Positions 16,593 through 25,826 of a DNA stretch of 64,000 bases are shown here, piece by piece; the stretch's first letter is position 1; every line of letters starts with the position of its first letter. The notes under the pieces were generated by a model, which saw only the letters and a program-made list of their open reading frames with translations, searched no databases and was not told the origin of the DNA. The position numbers were made by a program, and so were the translations under genes. Source of the stretch: TMP-86 sp964247385 (GTDB lineage: Bacteria > Pseudomonadota > Gammaproteobacteria > Steroidobacterales > Steroidobacteraceae); the NCBI GenBank assembly GCA_964247385.1, contig CAXTUB010000001.1:186001-250000 (forward strand), read 5' to 3'.

Positions 16593-16667
16593 TCCCCGGT
16601 AGCTCAGCGGTAGAGCGTCGGACTGTTAATCCGTTGGTCGTCTGTTCGAATCAGACCCGGGGAGCCA
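16593..16667 (+). tRNA. tRNA-Asn(GTT)
   Basis: A 75-base cloverleaf. Acceptor TCCCCGG pairs with CCGGGGA, discriminator G, encoded CCA. The anticodon loop is CTGTTAA (anticodon GTT) and the T-loop TTCGAAT. It follows the aminotransferase gene by 70 bases and converges on galU. Confidence 0.97.
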
Positions 16668-16715
16668 ATTGAGAGATCAACCCTTCGCGTGAGCTCGTGT
16701 GAGCGCGGCTAGCGA

Positions 16716-17600
16716 TTACAAGGTGTCCGCGAGCTCGCGCAAGTAACTCCGGAATTCCTTTCCGAGCTTGGCGTGGCTCAGGCCGAACTCGACCGTGGCT
16801 TGTAAATAACCCAGCTTGCTGCCGCAATCGTAGCGCTTGCCTTCGAATTCATAGGCGAAGATGGGCTCTCGCCGCATGAGCCGCGCGATGCCGTCGGTGA
16901 GTTGAATCTCGCCGCCCGCACCTTTCCCGACTTGCATCAGTTCCTCGAAGATGGTGCCCGACAACAAATACCGGCCGACGACTGCAAGAGTCGACGGCGC
17001 TTTTGCGGGACTCGGCTTTTCCACGATGTGCGAGATTTGCGCAACGCGCGGCGCAACTTCGCTCGCCACGGAAACGATGCCGTACTTGTCTGTCTCGGCG
17101 CGTGGAACGGTTTGCACACCCAAGATGCTGCCGCCATGGCCTGAAAACACCTTGACCATTTGGCGCAGGCACGGCGTCTTCGCATCGATCAAATCATCGG
17201 CCAAGTGAACCATGAATGGCGCCGAGCCCACGATGGGCCGCGCGCACAGCACGGCATGCCCAAGTCCCAACGGCGCGGGCTGGCGGATGTAAACGCACGC
17301 AGCCCAGCTCGGCAAAATGCCGCGAAGCGTATCTAGCAGATCCTGTTTGCCCTGCGCTTGAAGCTCCGCGTCGAGCTCACGGTCCGTGTCGAAGTGATCC
17401 TCGATGGCGCGCTTGGAGCTGCCGGTGATGAACACCAGCGTCTCGGCGCCCGCGGACAATGCTTCTTCGGCTGCATACTGAATGAGCGGCTTATCGACGA
17501 TGGGCAGCATTTCCTTTGGGCTGGCCTTGGTCGCCGGTAGAAACCGCGTGCCCCGGCCCGCCACCGGAAAGACTGCGGTCTTGACGTTGTAAATGCTCAT
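16716..17600 (-). CDS. galU: UTP--glucose-1-phosphate uridylyltransferase
   Basis: A 294-residue nucleotidyltransferase making UDP-glucose for envelope polysaccharide and galactose metabolism. It starts MSIYNVKTAVFPVAGRGTRFLPATK, with the nucleotide-binding GxGTRFLP motif at about residues 14-22, KPLIQYAAEEA, and LADDLID for the metal/uridine site. ATG at 17600 is chosen over an upstream ATG because homology begins there. No Shine-Dalgarno is visible; a TATCAT box lies immediately upstream, so the mRNA may be leaderless. Confidence 0.95.
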   Translation of the reverse strand: MSIYNVKTAVFPVAGRGTRFLPATKASPKEMLPIVDKPLIQYAAEEALSAGAETLVFITGSSKRAIEDHFDTDRELDAELQAQGKQDLLDTLRGILPSWAACVYIRQPAPLGLGHAVLCARPIVGSAPFMVHLADDLIDAKTPCLRQMVKVFSGHGGSILGVQTVPRAETDKYGIVSVASEVAPRVAQISHIVEKPSPAKAPSTLAVVGRYLLSGTIFEELMQVGKGAGGEIQLTDGIARLMRREPIFAYEFEGKRYDCGSKLGYLQATVEFGLSHAKLGKEFRSYLRELADTL

Positions 17601-17606
17601 GCGAGC

Positions 17607-17612
17607 ATGATA
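17607..17612 (-). promoter_or_regulatory. Candidate -10 box (TATCAT) for galU
   Basis: TATCAT on the minus strand ends 6 bases before the galU ATG at 17600. A transcript would start at or next to the start codon. The -35 match is weak (TTGTGG, 15-base spacer). Confidence 0.35.
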
Positions 17613-17718
17613 CCGGAAGCATGCCCGCCACAATTCGCGTCAGCCCGAAGCGACCGAGCACTGCGTATCGTTTAACTCAAGTCATTGCGTCATACGAACC
17701 GCCGTGCTCGGCCTCGAC

Positions 17719-18027
17719 TCAGTGCGTATCCTCAGCGGGAGACTTCACGCCCTTGACATTGCCCGTGCGGATATTGGCACGATTCCGCTCGAGCACCTTG
17801 GGCCCGAAGCCCTTGACCTTGCGTAAATCTTCCGGTGTCTTGAATGGCCCGTTTTTCTGCCGGTAATCGACGATGGCTTTGGCTTTGGCAAGCCCGATGC
17901 CTTGCAGCTCCTTGGCAATTTCCGAAGCGTCGGCCGAGTTGACGTTGACCGGCCCTGCGAATGCCGCGCACGGCAACACCAGAACGAACGTGGACAGCAT
18001 GGGATAAATGAAACGACGCAGTGACAT
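17719..18027 (-). CDS. ComEA-like helix-hairpin-helix DNA-binding protein, exported
   Basis: A 102-residue protein with a signal peptide (hydrophobic segment about residues 8-22, cleavage near AAFAGP) and then a ComEA-type double helix-hairpin-helix: VNVNSADASEIAKELQGIG and GFGPKVLERNR. ComEA proteins bind double-stranded DNA in the periplasm during transformation, but stand-alone short versions are common and often unstudied. Strong AAGGAGGA Shine-Dalgarno. It follows ihfB by 97 bases with a small GC hairpin at 18044-18060. Confidence 0.88.
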   Translation of the reverse strand: MSLRRFIYPMLSTFVLVLPCAAFAGPVNVNSADASEIAKELQGIGLAKAKAIVDYRQKNGPFKTPEDLRKVKGFGPKVLERNRANIRTGNVKGVKSPAEDTH

Positions 18028-18124
18028 GGCTCCTCCTTGAACCCGGCGGACCTCCCGCCGATGCATCACTCTAGCGTGTCTCGCGTCCGGCGCATTCTTG
18101 CAAATCCGACGGGAGAATGAAGTT

Positions 18125-18427
18125 TCAATCGCGGGGAGAAGCCCGCACACTCTCGTTGACGCGCTCGCGCAAATCCTTGCCCGGTTTGAAATGAGGCACG
18201 TGCTTACCCGCCAATGCCACCGCCTCGCCCGTTTTCGGGTTCCTTCCTTGACGCGGCGGGCGAAAATGCAAGGAGAAACTTCCGAAGCCGCGAATCTCGA
18301 TGCGCTCGCCCGCCGCGAGCGCATCGCTCATGATTTCCAGAATTTGCTTCACCGCCAGCTCGACATCCTTGGCGGGCAAATGCTTTTGCTTGGCGGAGAT
18401 GATCTCGATCAACTCCGACTTGGTCAT
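18125..18427 (-). CDS. ihfB: Integration host factor subunit beta
   Basis: A 100-residue DNABII protein starting MTKSELIEIISAKQ, with IEIRGFGSFSLHF and the DNA-intercalating arm segment GRNPKTGEAVAL. Partner of IhfA. Located just downstream of rpsA, its conserved place in gammaproteobacteria, which separates it from HU. ATG at 18427 is chosen from homology; an in-frame extension to 18499 lacks support. Confidence 0.96.
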   Translation of the reverse strand: MTKSELIEIISAKQKHLPAKDVELAVKQILEIMSDALAAGERIEIRGFGSFSLHFRPPRQGRNPKTGEAVALAGKHVPHFKPGKDLRERVNESVRASPRD

Positions 18428-18506
18428 GATGGGACCTGTGTCTGTCGTCATGCCGTCTCGCATCGCATTGCCTCGAACCCACGCACCGCCGGAGAGCATG
18501 CGCCCA

Positions 18507-18526
18507 CGCGCACGCTCTCGTGCGCG
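18507..18526. other. Perfect 8-bp stem-loop directly after the rpsA stop
   Basis: CGCGCACG-ctct-CGTGCGCG lies right after the rpsA TAG (18527-18529) and before ihfB. It lacks a T-tract, so it fits an RNA-stability or processing hairpin better than a full terminator. Confidence 0.45.
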
Positions 18527-20197
18527 CTAGTCTTGTCCGGAAATCTGCTCTTTCAGTAAATCGCCGAGACTGGTGCCGGTGGCGGAATCGGTGCGGTAGT
18601 TCTGCATGGCTTCCTGCTCGTCATGGATGTCTTTGGCCTTGATCGACAGCGCGATGGTGCGGCTCTTGCGATCCACGCCGGTGAACTTGGCCTCGACTTC
18701 CTCGCCGACCTTGAGCAACACGCGCGCATCTTCCACACGATCGCGCGACAGCTCAGATGCGCGTAGCTGGCCATCGACTCCGTTGCCCAAATCGATGACC
18801 GCGCCCTTCGCATCGAGCTCGCGCACGGTGCCGCGCACGATGGAGCCCTTCGGGTGATCGGCAATGTAAGCAGAGAAAGGATCCCGTGCGAGCTGCTTGA
18901 TGCCCAAGCTGATGCGCTCGCGCTCCGGATCGATCGATAGCACCATGGCCTCGACCGATTGTCCCTTTTGATAGCCGTGCACGGCTTCTTCGCCCGGCAC
19001 GTCCCAGGAAATATCCGACAAATGCACGAGCCCGTCGATGCCGCCCGCCAAGCCAATGAAAATTCCAAAATCCGTAATGGATTTGATCTGGCCGCTGACC
19101 TTGTCGCCGCGATTGAAATTTTCGCCGAACTCCTTCCACGGGTTCGTCTTGCACTGCTTGATGCCTAAACTGATGCGTCGGCGCTCCTCGTCGATGTCGA
19201 GCACCATGACTTCGACTTCCTGGCCCACATGAACCACTTTGGCGGGATTGACGTTCTTGTTGGTCCAGTCCATTTCGGAAACGTGCACCAGCCCTTCCAC
19301 GCCTTCTTCGATCTCGACGAAGCAGCCGTAATCGGCAATGTTCGTGACCTTGCCGAAAAGCCGTGTATTGGCGGGATAACGGCGCGCAATGTTCTGCCAT
19401 GGATCCGAACCCAACTGTTTCAAGCCCAGCGACACGCGCTGCCGCTCCCGGTCGAATTTCAGGATGCGCACGTCGATTTCATCGCCGACTTTCACGACTT
19501 CGGATGGATGCTTGACTCGCTTCCACGCCATGTCGGTGATGTGCAGGAGGCCATCGATGCCGCCCAAGTCGACGAATGCGCCGTAATCGGTCAAATTCTT
19601 GACCACGCCCTTCACAGCGGCGCCTTCCTGCAAATTGTCGAGTAGCGCGGAGCGCTCGGCACTGTATTCCTGCTCGACCACCGCGCGCCGCGACACGACG
19701 ACGTTGTTGCGCTTCTGGTCGAGCTTGATGACTTTGAATTCGAGCGGCTTGTTCTCGAGATACGACGGATCGCGCACGGGGCGTACATCCACCAACGAGC
19801 CCGGCAAAAACGCACGCACGTTGTCGATTTCGACGGTGAACCCGCCCTTCACGCGCCCGGTGATCACGCCATTGACGATCTCCTGATTCTCGAACGAGTG
19901 CTCGAGTCGAGTCCATGTGCGCGCGCGTTTGGCTTTCTCGCGCGACAAGCGCGTCTCGCCGGAACCGTCTTCCACGCTGTCCAGCGCCACCTCGACGTGC
20001 TCGCCGACCTGAGCCTCGATCTGGCCTTTCTCGTTCTTGAATTGATCCGCCGGGATGACGGCTTCGGACTTCAGGCCCACGTTGACGACGACGTAGTCTT
20101 GGCCCACTTCGACCACCAACCCATTCAGAATGGTGCCGGGGCGAATACGTTGACTGGCAATGCTTTGTTCGAACAGCTCGGCGAAACTTTCGGTCAT
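18527..20197 (-). CDS. rpsA: 30S ribosomal protein S1
   Basis: A 556-residue protein with six S1 (OB-fold) repeats, starting MTESFAELFEQS. The first two bind the ribosome through S2; the later ones hold mRNA near the Shine-Dalgarno. Repeated cores such as GAFVDLGGIDGLLHITD and GCFVEIEEGVEGLVHVSE are visible. Upstream in-frame ATGs are rejected because homology begins at 20197. cmk lies immediately upstream (78-base leader), as in most gammaproteobacteria. Confidence 0.98.
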   Translation of the reverse strand: MTESFAELFEQSIASQRIRPGTILNGLVVEVGQDYVVVNVGLKSEAVIPADQFKNEKGQIEAQVGEHVEVALDSVEDGSGETRLSREKAKRARTWTRLEHSFENQEIVNGVITGRVKGGFTVEIDNVRAFLPGSLVDVRPVRDPSYLENKPLEFKVIKLDQKRNNVVVSRRAVVEQEYSAERSALLDNLQEGAAVKGVVKNLTDYGAFVDLGGIDGLLHITDMAWKRVKHPSEVVKVGDEIDVRILKFDRERQRVSLGLKQLGSDPWQNIARRYPANTRLFGKVTNIADYGCFVEIEEGVEGLVHVSEMDWTNKNVNPAKVVHVGQEVEVMVLDIDEERRRISLGIKQCKTNPWKEFGENFNRGDKVSGQIKSITDFGIFIGLAGGIDGLVHLSDISWDVPGEEAVHGYQKGQSVEAMVLSIDPERERISLGIKQLARDPFSAYIADHPKGSIVRGTVRELDAKGAVIDLGNGVDGQLRASELSRDRVEDARVLLKVGEEVEAKFTGVDRKSRTIALSIKAKDIHDEQEAMQNYRTDSATGTSLGDLLKEQISGQD

Positions 20198-20275
20198 TAG
20201 GTGCTCTACGTTGGGCTCGAATCGCTCCATGCGATACGAGGATGTCAGTTCAAGGCGCGCTTCCTGCCCGCCCAA

Positions 20276-20971
20276 TCAAGGCTCGATTTCGAGCCGCTCG
20301 GCGACCAACCGCAAAATGCGCTCGGTGACGGCCTCGATCGAAAGATTCGAAGTGTCGATGAGGACGGCATCGGGGCTGGCCGCGAGCGGCGCCGCGGCGC
20401 GCTCGGTATCGCGCGCATCGCGTTCGGCGATCTCTTGCGAAAGGCGCGCAAGGCTAGCAGGAACCCCCTTGTCTTTCAACTGCTTATACCGTCTACGCAC
20501 GCGTTCCTCGGCGCTTGCGGTAAGAAAAATCTTGACCTCGGCATGCGGGAAGACCACCGAGCCCATATCACGTCCATCCGCGACCAAACCCGGTAGAGTC
20601 GCGAAATCTCGCTGTCGCCCCAACAGCGCCGCCCGAACTGCCGGAAGCACCGCAATGCGGGAAGCATCGCTCCCCGCCGCTTCCGAGCGCATCTCCCGCG
20701 TCACCTCGTGCCCGTCGAGCCATACCTGCTCGTGCCAGCGATCGGAGCCGAAACGCACCTGCATACGCTCGGCCGCCGACGCCACGGCCGCCCCGTCACG
20801 TAGATCGACACCGAGCCTTGTGGCAGCGAGGCCGGTGAGGCGGTACAGCGCGCCGCTGTCCAGTAAATGCCAGCCGAGGTGCGCCGCCAGCGCGCGGCTG
20901 ATCGTGCCCTTGCCGACTGCCGATGGACCATCGACCGCGATGACCGGTACTTGCGCGCCACGTTTACGCAT
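20276..20971 (-). CDS. cmk: Cytidylate kinase
   Basis: A 231-residue NMP kinase that phosphorylates CMP and dCMP. It has P-loop GPSAVGKGT (about residues 15-23), DSGALYR for the nucleotide site, and the VADGRDMGSVVFP loop. It overlaps the end of aroA by 8 bases and precedes rpsA, giving the conserved aroA-cmk-rpsA order. Confidence 0.97.
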   Translation of the reverse strand: MRKRGAQVPVIAVDGPSAVGKGTISRALAAHLGWHLLDSGALYRLTGLAATRLGVDLRDGAAVASAAERMQVRFGSDRWHEQVWLDGHEVTREMRSEAAGSDASRIAVLPAVRAALLGRQRDFATLPGLVADGRDMGSVVFPHAEVKIFLTASAEERVRRRYKQLKDKGVPASLARLSQEIAERDARDTERAAAPLAASPDAVLIDTSNLSIEAVTERILRLVAERLEIEP

Positions 20972-22271
20972 CGCCGAGACGCAAACCAGCCTGGCGCGCG
21001 GTCGTCACGAAATTAGGAAATGAGGTGGCGACGTTGGCCGTATCGTGAATATTCAAGGGTGCATCGGCGCGGACGCTTGCGATGGCGAACGACATGGCGA
21101 TGCGATGATCTCCGTGACTTTGGATCTCGGCCGAAGGAAAACGCCGCTCCGAGTTTCCTTCGATCGCGATACCGTCATCGAACACTTCGTGCTCGACGTC
21201 GAGTGCGCGAAGACCCGCGGCCATGGCGGCGATCCGATCGCTTTCCTTGACCCGCAGTTCCGCCGCGTTTCGAATGCGCGTGACGCCGCGCGCGCAGGCC
21301 GCCGCGATCATGAGCACGGGCAACTCGTCGATGGCCAGCGGCACCAGGTCAGCCGGCACGTCGATCCCGTGCAGCTCAGAGCGGGACACATGCACATCCG
21401 CCATCGGCTCATCGCCCGCCTCGCGCGGTGAGCGCATCTCGATCTGCCCGCCCATGCGCTGCAGGATGGTTGCAAGGCCGGTGCGCGTGGGATTCACCCC
21501 GACATTGCGAATCGACATTCCGCTGCCGTCCGCGCCGATGAGCGCGGCGACGATAAAGAACGCCGCGGAAGAAAAGTCTCCCGGTACTTGTACGTGAGTC
21601 GCGCGCAGAAACTTGGGAGGCGTCAAGCAAACTCGCAGCGCCTCGCTGCGCACCTCAGCGCCCATGGCCCGAAGCATGCGCTCGCTGTGATCGCGCGACA
21701 CCCCCGTCTCCACCACGGCGGTCGGTGCGTCGGCATACAAACCCGCGAGGAGCAATGCGGATTTGACTTGCGCGCTTGCAACCGCCAGCCGATGCTCGGC
21801 GCCGCGCAGATGCTGGCTGCCGTGGATGCGGATGGGTGCGGTGCCGCCGGCGCTGGTCGTGAGCTGCGCGCCCATGCGGCGCAATGGCTGAGCGACTCTC
21901 TCCATCGGCCGCCTCGACAATGACTCATCGCCCACCAGCTCGCTGTCGAACATTTGGCCGGACAACAGTCCCGCGAACAAGCGCATGGCGGTGCCCGCGT
22001 TTCCCATGTCGAGCGCGCGATCTGCCGCGCGCAGCCCGCGCAGGCCCCGGCCCTGGATCCACACGCAGGTTGGGTCACGCTCTTCGATCTCGACACCCAG
22101 TGCGCGCATGGCTGCAAGACTCGCGCGGCAGTCCTCGCTCGGCAGAAAGCCGGTTACCTCGCTGCGGCCGTCGCAAACTCCCGCAAGCATCATGGCGCGA
22201 TGAGAAATGGATTTGTCGCCCGGCACGTCGATGGTGCCGGCCACATGTGCGCAAGGCGCGGCAACCAGCAT
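20964..22271 (-). CDS. aroA: 3-phosphoshikimate 1-carboxyvinyltransferase (EPSP synthase), class II-like
   Basis: A 435-residue enzyme of the shikimate pathway joining shikimate-3-phosphate and PEP. From ATG at 22271 (GTG at 22283 is an alternative) the signatures are GDKSISHR (18-25), LDMGNAGTA, SAQVK (166-170), RDHSE (193-197) and NPTR (260-263). The set GDK, SAQxK, RxHxE and NxTR is the published definition of class II, glyphosate-tolerant EPSP synthases. However the active-site loop has Gly93 (NAGT), not the Ala of the CP4 enzyme. Lies between pheA and cmk. Confidence 0.96.
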   Translation of the reverse strand: MLVAAPCAHVAGTIDVPGDKSISHRAMMLAGVCDGRSEVTGFLPSEDCRASLAAMRALGVEIEERDPTCVWIQGRGLRGLRAADRALDMGNAGTAMRLFAGLLSGQMFDSELVGDESLSRRPMERVAQPLRRMGAQLTTSAGGTAPIRIHGSQHLRGAEHRLAVASAQVKSALLLAGLYADAPTAVVETGVSRDHSERMLRAMGAEVRSEALRVCLTPPKFLRATHVQVPGDFSSAAFFIVAALIGADGSGMSIRNVGVNPTRTGLATILQRMGGQIEMRSPREAGDEPMADVHVSRSELHGIDVPADLVPLAIDELPVLMIAAACARGVTRIRNAAELRVKESDRIAAMAAGLRALDVEHEVFDDGIAIEGNSERRFPSAEIQSHGDHRIAMSFAIASVRADAPLNIHDTANVATSFPNFVTTARQAGLRLGDA

Positions 22272-22325
22272 GCGCCTGACCACTTACGCAGACTCGAGTG
22301 TGCTAGGCGCGAGCCACGGCATTCG

Positions 22326-23450
22326 CTATAAAACCGCCTTGGGATAAGAGCCCAACACCTTGAATAGCGAGGCCTGCTTCTTCAGCGCGCGCAGCGCCGC
22401 GCGCACCGGCTCATCGCTGCTGTGCCCAACAATGTCGACGAAGAACACGTAATCCCATTTCTTTTTGCGCGACGGACGCGACTCGATTCGCGTCATGCTG
22501 ACGCGATGGTGCGCCAAAGGCTCGAGCAGGCGAAACAGCGCACCCGGTCCCTCGGTATCACCGCTCGACAGCAACAGGGTGGTTTTGTCGGCACCCGACG
22601 CGGCGAACTCCTTTCGGCCCAGAACCAGAAAGCGCGTGCTGTTGTCGGCGCTGTCTTCGATATCCGACGCAAGGAGCGTCAATCCATAGAGCTCGGCGGC
22701 TTCTTGTGCCGCAATGGCGGCTGAGCCGCGCTCGTCGCGCGCGCGGCGCGCGCCTTCGGCATTGCTCGCCACCGCGATGCGCTCAACGTCCGGCATGTGC
22801 TCATCGAGCCAACCGCGGCATTGCGCCAGAGCTTGCGCATGCGCGCACACGCGCTTCACTGCGGCAAGATCCGCACCGCGTGCCATGAGGCAGTGCCGGA
22901 TGCGCATCTCGATTTCGCCGCAAATCTTCAGCGGCGAAGTCAAGAACATATCCAGCGTATGGTTGACCGTGCCCTCCGTGGAGTTCTCGATTGGCACCAC
23001 GCCGAAATCCATCACTCCGGCGGCGACCTCTTGAAATACCTCCGGGATGGCCGACAAAGGCAAAGCACGCACCGAATGCCCAAAGTGCTTGAGTACCGCG
23101 GCTTGAGTGAACGTGCCCTCGGGGCCCAAGAATCCAATCTTCAGCGGCTCTTGCTGCGCAAGGCACGCCGACATGATTTCCCGAAACAAGCGCACGATTT
23201 CTTCATCGCGCAGCGGGCCGTCGTTGCGCTCGAGCGCGTTGCGCAAGACTTCCGCTTCCCGCTCCGGGCGGTAAAAATCCGCTGCCGACCCCGCTGCCGA
23301 TTTCGAGGCCCCCACTTGCTGCGCGAGCCGCGCCCGATCGCTGATGAGCGCATGAATGCGCGAATCAATGTCGTCGATGCGCGCGCGAATGTCCGTCAAC
23401 GCCGGGGCGCCGGATGCGCGGCGTGGTTTTGTTTTCGACTGCCTTCTCAA
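22326..23450 (-). CDS. pheA: Bifunctional chorismate mutase / prephenate dehydratase (P-protein)
   Basis: 374 residues from a TTG start. An AroQ chorismate mutase domain (about residues 18-100, with LTDIRARIDDIDSRI) is followed by prephenate dehydratase (about 102-280, IGFLGPEGTFTQAA, PIENSTEGTVNHTLD, DNSTRFLVLG) and an ACT regulatory domain (about 292-370, ESRPSRKKKWDYVFFVD). It makes phenylpyruvate and is usually inhibited by phenylalanine through ESRP. The true start is not certain because there is a basic 17-residue leader and no strong Shine-Dalgarno. Confidence 0.95.
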   Translation of the reverse strand: MRRQSKTKPRRASGAPALTDIRARIDDIDSRIHALISDRARLAQQVGASKSAAGSAADFYRPEREAEVLRNALERNDGPLRDEEIVRLFREIMSACLAQQEPLKIGFLGPEGTFTQAAVLKHFGHSVRALPLSAIPEVFQEVAAGVMDFGVVPIENSTEGTVNHTLDMFLTSPLKICGEIEMRIRHCLMARGADLAAVKRVCAHAQALAQCRGWLDEHMPDVERIAVASNAEGARRARDERGSAAIAAQEAAELYGLTLLASDIEDSADNSTRFLVLGRKEFAASGADKTTLLLSSGDTEGPGALFRLLEPLAHHRVSMTRIESRPSRKKKWDYVFFVDIVGHSSDEPVRAALRALKKQASLFKVLGSYPKAVL

Positions 23451-23477
23451 GCCCGCCGCTCGTTTAAGGTCGCCCGC

Positions 23478-24650
23478 TCACAAAAGACGCGCGCTCAGCA
23501 CACCAGGAATGGCACGCAGCGCATCCATCAAATGCGCCGGCACCTCAGCATCCAAGTCGATGAGCGTGTACGCAAGCTCGCCCCGCGACTTGTTGAGTAA
23601 GTCGGCGATGTTGAGCTTCGATTGCGCAAGAAGGGTTGATATCTGCCCGACCATGTTCGGAACGTTGGCGTTGGCGATGGCGATGCGCGACGTGCCGGCC
23701 ATGCGGCCGAGCGATGCGTCCGGAAAGTTCACGGAATGACGAATATTGCCGGTCATCAAGAACTCACGCAGCGTATCGGCCACCATCACGGCGCAATTCT
23801 CTTCCGCTTCATGGGTCGATGCACCGAGATGCGGCAGTGCGATGACCGATCCATGCGCCTTGAGCCTTGCCGATGGAAAATCACATACATAGGCCATGAG
23901 CGAGCCGTCGTCGAGCGCGGCGGCGACTGCTTCCTCGTCGACAATGCCCGCGCGCGAGAAGTTGAGCAGTATTGCGCCGCGCTGCATGTTCTTCAGGCGC
24001 GCCGAGCCGACCAGATTGCGTGTGCCGTCCGTCAACGGAACATGCACCGAAATGAATTTCGAGCGAGCGAACAAATCATCGAGCGACTTCGCCTGTTGCA
24101 CGGATGAAGAAAGTTGCCAGGCGCGTTGTACCGTGATCGCCGGATCATATCCGAGCACATGCATGCCAAGTCCCAACGCCGAATTCGCGACTTCGACACC
24201 TATTGCGCCGAGCCCGACGACGCCCAGAGTTCGCCCCGGCAACTCGAATCCGACGTATTTCTTCTTGCCCTTCTCAACGGCGGCATCGATTTCTTCGTCG
24301 CTTCCGGAAAGCGAGCGTGCAAACGCCCACGCCTCGCAAATATTTCGCGCCGCGAGAAACATGCCGGCAATGACGAGCTCCTTGACCGCGTTGGCGTTGG
24401 CGCCGGGCGCGTTGAACACTGGAACGCCGCGTGCGCTCATGGCGCTTACGGGCACATTGTTGGTGCCTGCACCCGCGCGCCCGATGGCCTTGACCGTCGA
24501 AGCGACGGGCACCTCGTGTAAATCCGCCGATCGCAACAGCACGGCATCGGGTTCCGAAACTTCTGGACCCACCTCGAATTGATCCGAAGGAAGCCGCGCC
24601 AGGCCCTTCGGCGAGATGTTATTGAACGTCAGCACGCGAAGCTTGGTCAT
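23478..24650 (-). CDS. serA: D-3-phosphoglycerate dehydrogenase with ACT domain
   Basis: A 390-residue NAD-dependent 2-hydroxyacid dehydrogenase: VKAIGRAGAGTNNV, the Rossmann motif GVVGLGAIG (about residue 143), catalytic Arg in FSRAGIVDEEA, and HLGAST containing the catalytic His. A C-terminal ACT domain (about 315-390) suggests serine feedback. It catalyses the first step of serine synthesis. It overlaps serC by 4 bases (ATGA), so both steps are co-translated. It belongs to the shorter SerA type without the intervening domain. Confidence 0.94.
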   Translation of the reverse strand: MTKLRVLTFNNISPKGLARLPSDQFEVGPEVSEPDAVLLRSADLHEVPVASTVKAIGRAGAGTNNVPVSAMSARGVPVFNAPGANANAVKELVIAGMFLAARNICEAWAFARSLSGSDEEIDAAVEKGKKKYVGFELPGRTLGVVGLGAIGVEVANSALGLGMHVLGYDPAITVQRAWQLSSSVQQAKSLDDLFARSKFISVHVPLTDGTRNLVGSARLKNMQRGAILLNFSRAGIVDEEAVAAALDDGSLMAYVCDFPSARLKAHGSVIALPHLGASTHEAEENCAVMVADTLREFLMTGNIRHSVNFPDASLGRMAGTSRIAIANANVPNMVGQISTLLAQSKLNIADLLNKSRGELAYTLIDLDAEVPAHLMDALRAIPGVLSARLL

Positions 24651-25723
24651 GCTGCTGTACGCTCGAATTCGCGCATGAACTCGATCAGCGCATCGACGCC
24701 CGCAAGCGGCATGGCGTTGTAAATGCTGGCGCGCATGCCGCCCACCGAGCGATGTCCCTCGAGATTCTTGAGGCCTGCACGCGCTGCCTGCGCCGCAAAG
24801 TCTTTCTCGCGCTGCGGATCAGCCAGAGTGAAGGGCACATTCATCCATGAGCGGGAGTTCTTTTCGACCGGGTTCGCATAAAACGAGGATTCATCGATGG
24901 CGGCGTACAGTCGCCGCGCCTTTTCACGGTTCAGCTTGGCCATCGCATCCAATCCGCCCTGCTGCTTGATCCATTGCAGCACCAAGCCTGCCAGATACCA
25001 TGACAAGGTGGGCGGCGTGTTCGACATGGAATGATCGGCGGCTTGAGTCGCGTAATTGAAAATCGACGGCGTATCGGCGCGCGCACGGCCGAGCAAGTCA
25101 TCGCGCACGATGACGACGACCAAGCCCGCGGGTCCGATGTTCTTCTGCGCACCGGCATAGATGAGTCCGAAACGTGAAACGTCGAGCGGACGCGACAACA
25201 ACGTCGATGAAAAATCGCCGACCAGCGGCGCGCGCGTGACTGGAATGTAATCGAATTCGACGCCGCCGATGGTCTCGTTGGGCGTGTAGTGCGCATAAGC
25301 GGCGGCGTCCGAAAAGCGCAGCTCCGACGCGCGAGGCACCCGCGTGTATTTGCCGCCGGCATCGGCGGCGACATGCACCGTGCAGTACTTACCGGCCTCG
25401 GCGATCGCCTTCTTGGACCATTGCCCGGTATTGATGTAATCGGCGGTATCCTCGGCCTGCGTCAAGTTCATGGGAATGCCGGCGAACTGACCGGTCGCTC
25501 CGCCCTGCAAGAACAGCACTCGATAGTTTTCAGGTATCGCCAAAAGCTCGCGCAGATCTTGCTCGGCGCGCTGAGCCACCGCCATGAAAGCCTTGCCGCG
25601 ATGGCTGACCTCCATGACCGACATGCCGCTGCCATCCCAATTCAAAAGCTCATCTCGAGCTCGTTCCAAAACGCTTTGCGGCAAGTTCGCGGGCCCCGGC
25701 GCGAAATTGAATACCCGAGGCAT
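24647..25723 (-). CDS. serC: Phosphoserine aminotransferase
   Basis: A 358-residue PLP enzyme converting 3-phosphohydroxypyruvate to phosphoserine, also used in pyridoxal synthesis. It begins MPRVFNFAPGPANLP, has the conserved FLQGGATGQFAGIPMNL, and YAGAQKNIGPAG with the PLP lysine. Start at 25723 is chosen by homology; the frame is open upstream. First of the serC-serA-pheA-aroA-cmk-rpsA run, the same order as Pseudomonas except that serA stands here. Confidence 0.97.
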   Translation of the reverse strand: MPRVFNFAPGPANLPQSVLERARDELLNWDGSGMSVMEVSHRGKAFMAVAQRAEQDLRELLAIPENYRVLFLQGGATGQFAGIPMNLTQAEDTADYINTGQWSKKAIAEAGKYCTVHVAADAGGKYTRVPRASELRFSDAAAYAHYTPNETIGGVEFDYIPVTRAPLVGDFSSTLLSRPLDVSRFGLIYAGAQKNIGPAGLVVVIVRDDLLGRARADTPSIFNYATQAADHSMSNTPPTLSWYLAGLVLQWIKQQGGLDAMAKLNREKARRLYAAIDESSFYANPVEKNSRSWMNVPFTLADPQREKDFAAQAARAGLKNLEGHRSVGGMRASIYNAMPLAGVDALIEFMREFERTAA

Positions 25724-25826
25724 GGATTGAGTCGGTTGAATCACGAGAACTGATCGAGCTCCACATCGCGCGATCTTGCGCGGCGCGCAGTCTAGCAGGC
25801 GGATCGCGCGCCGGTGTCCACCAATC

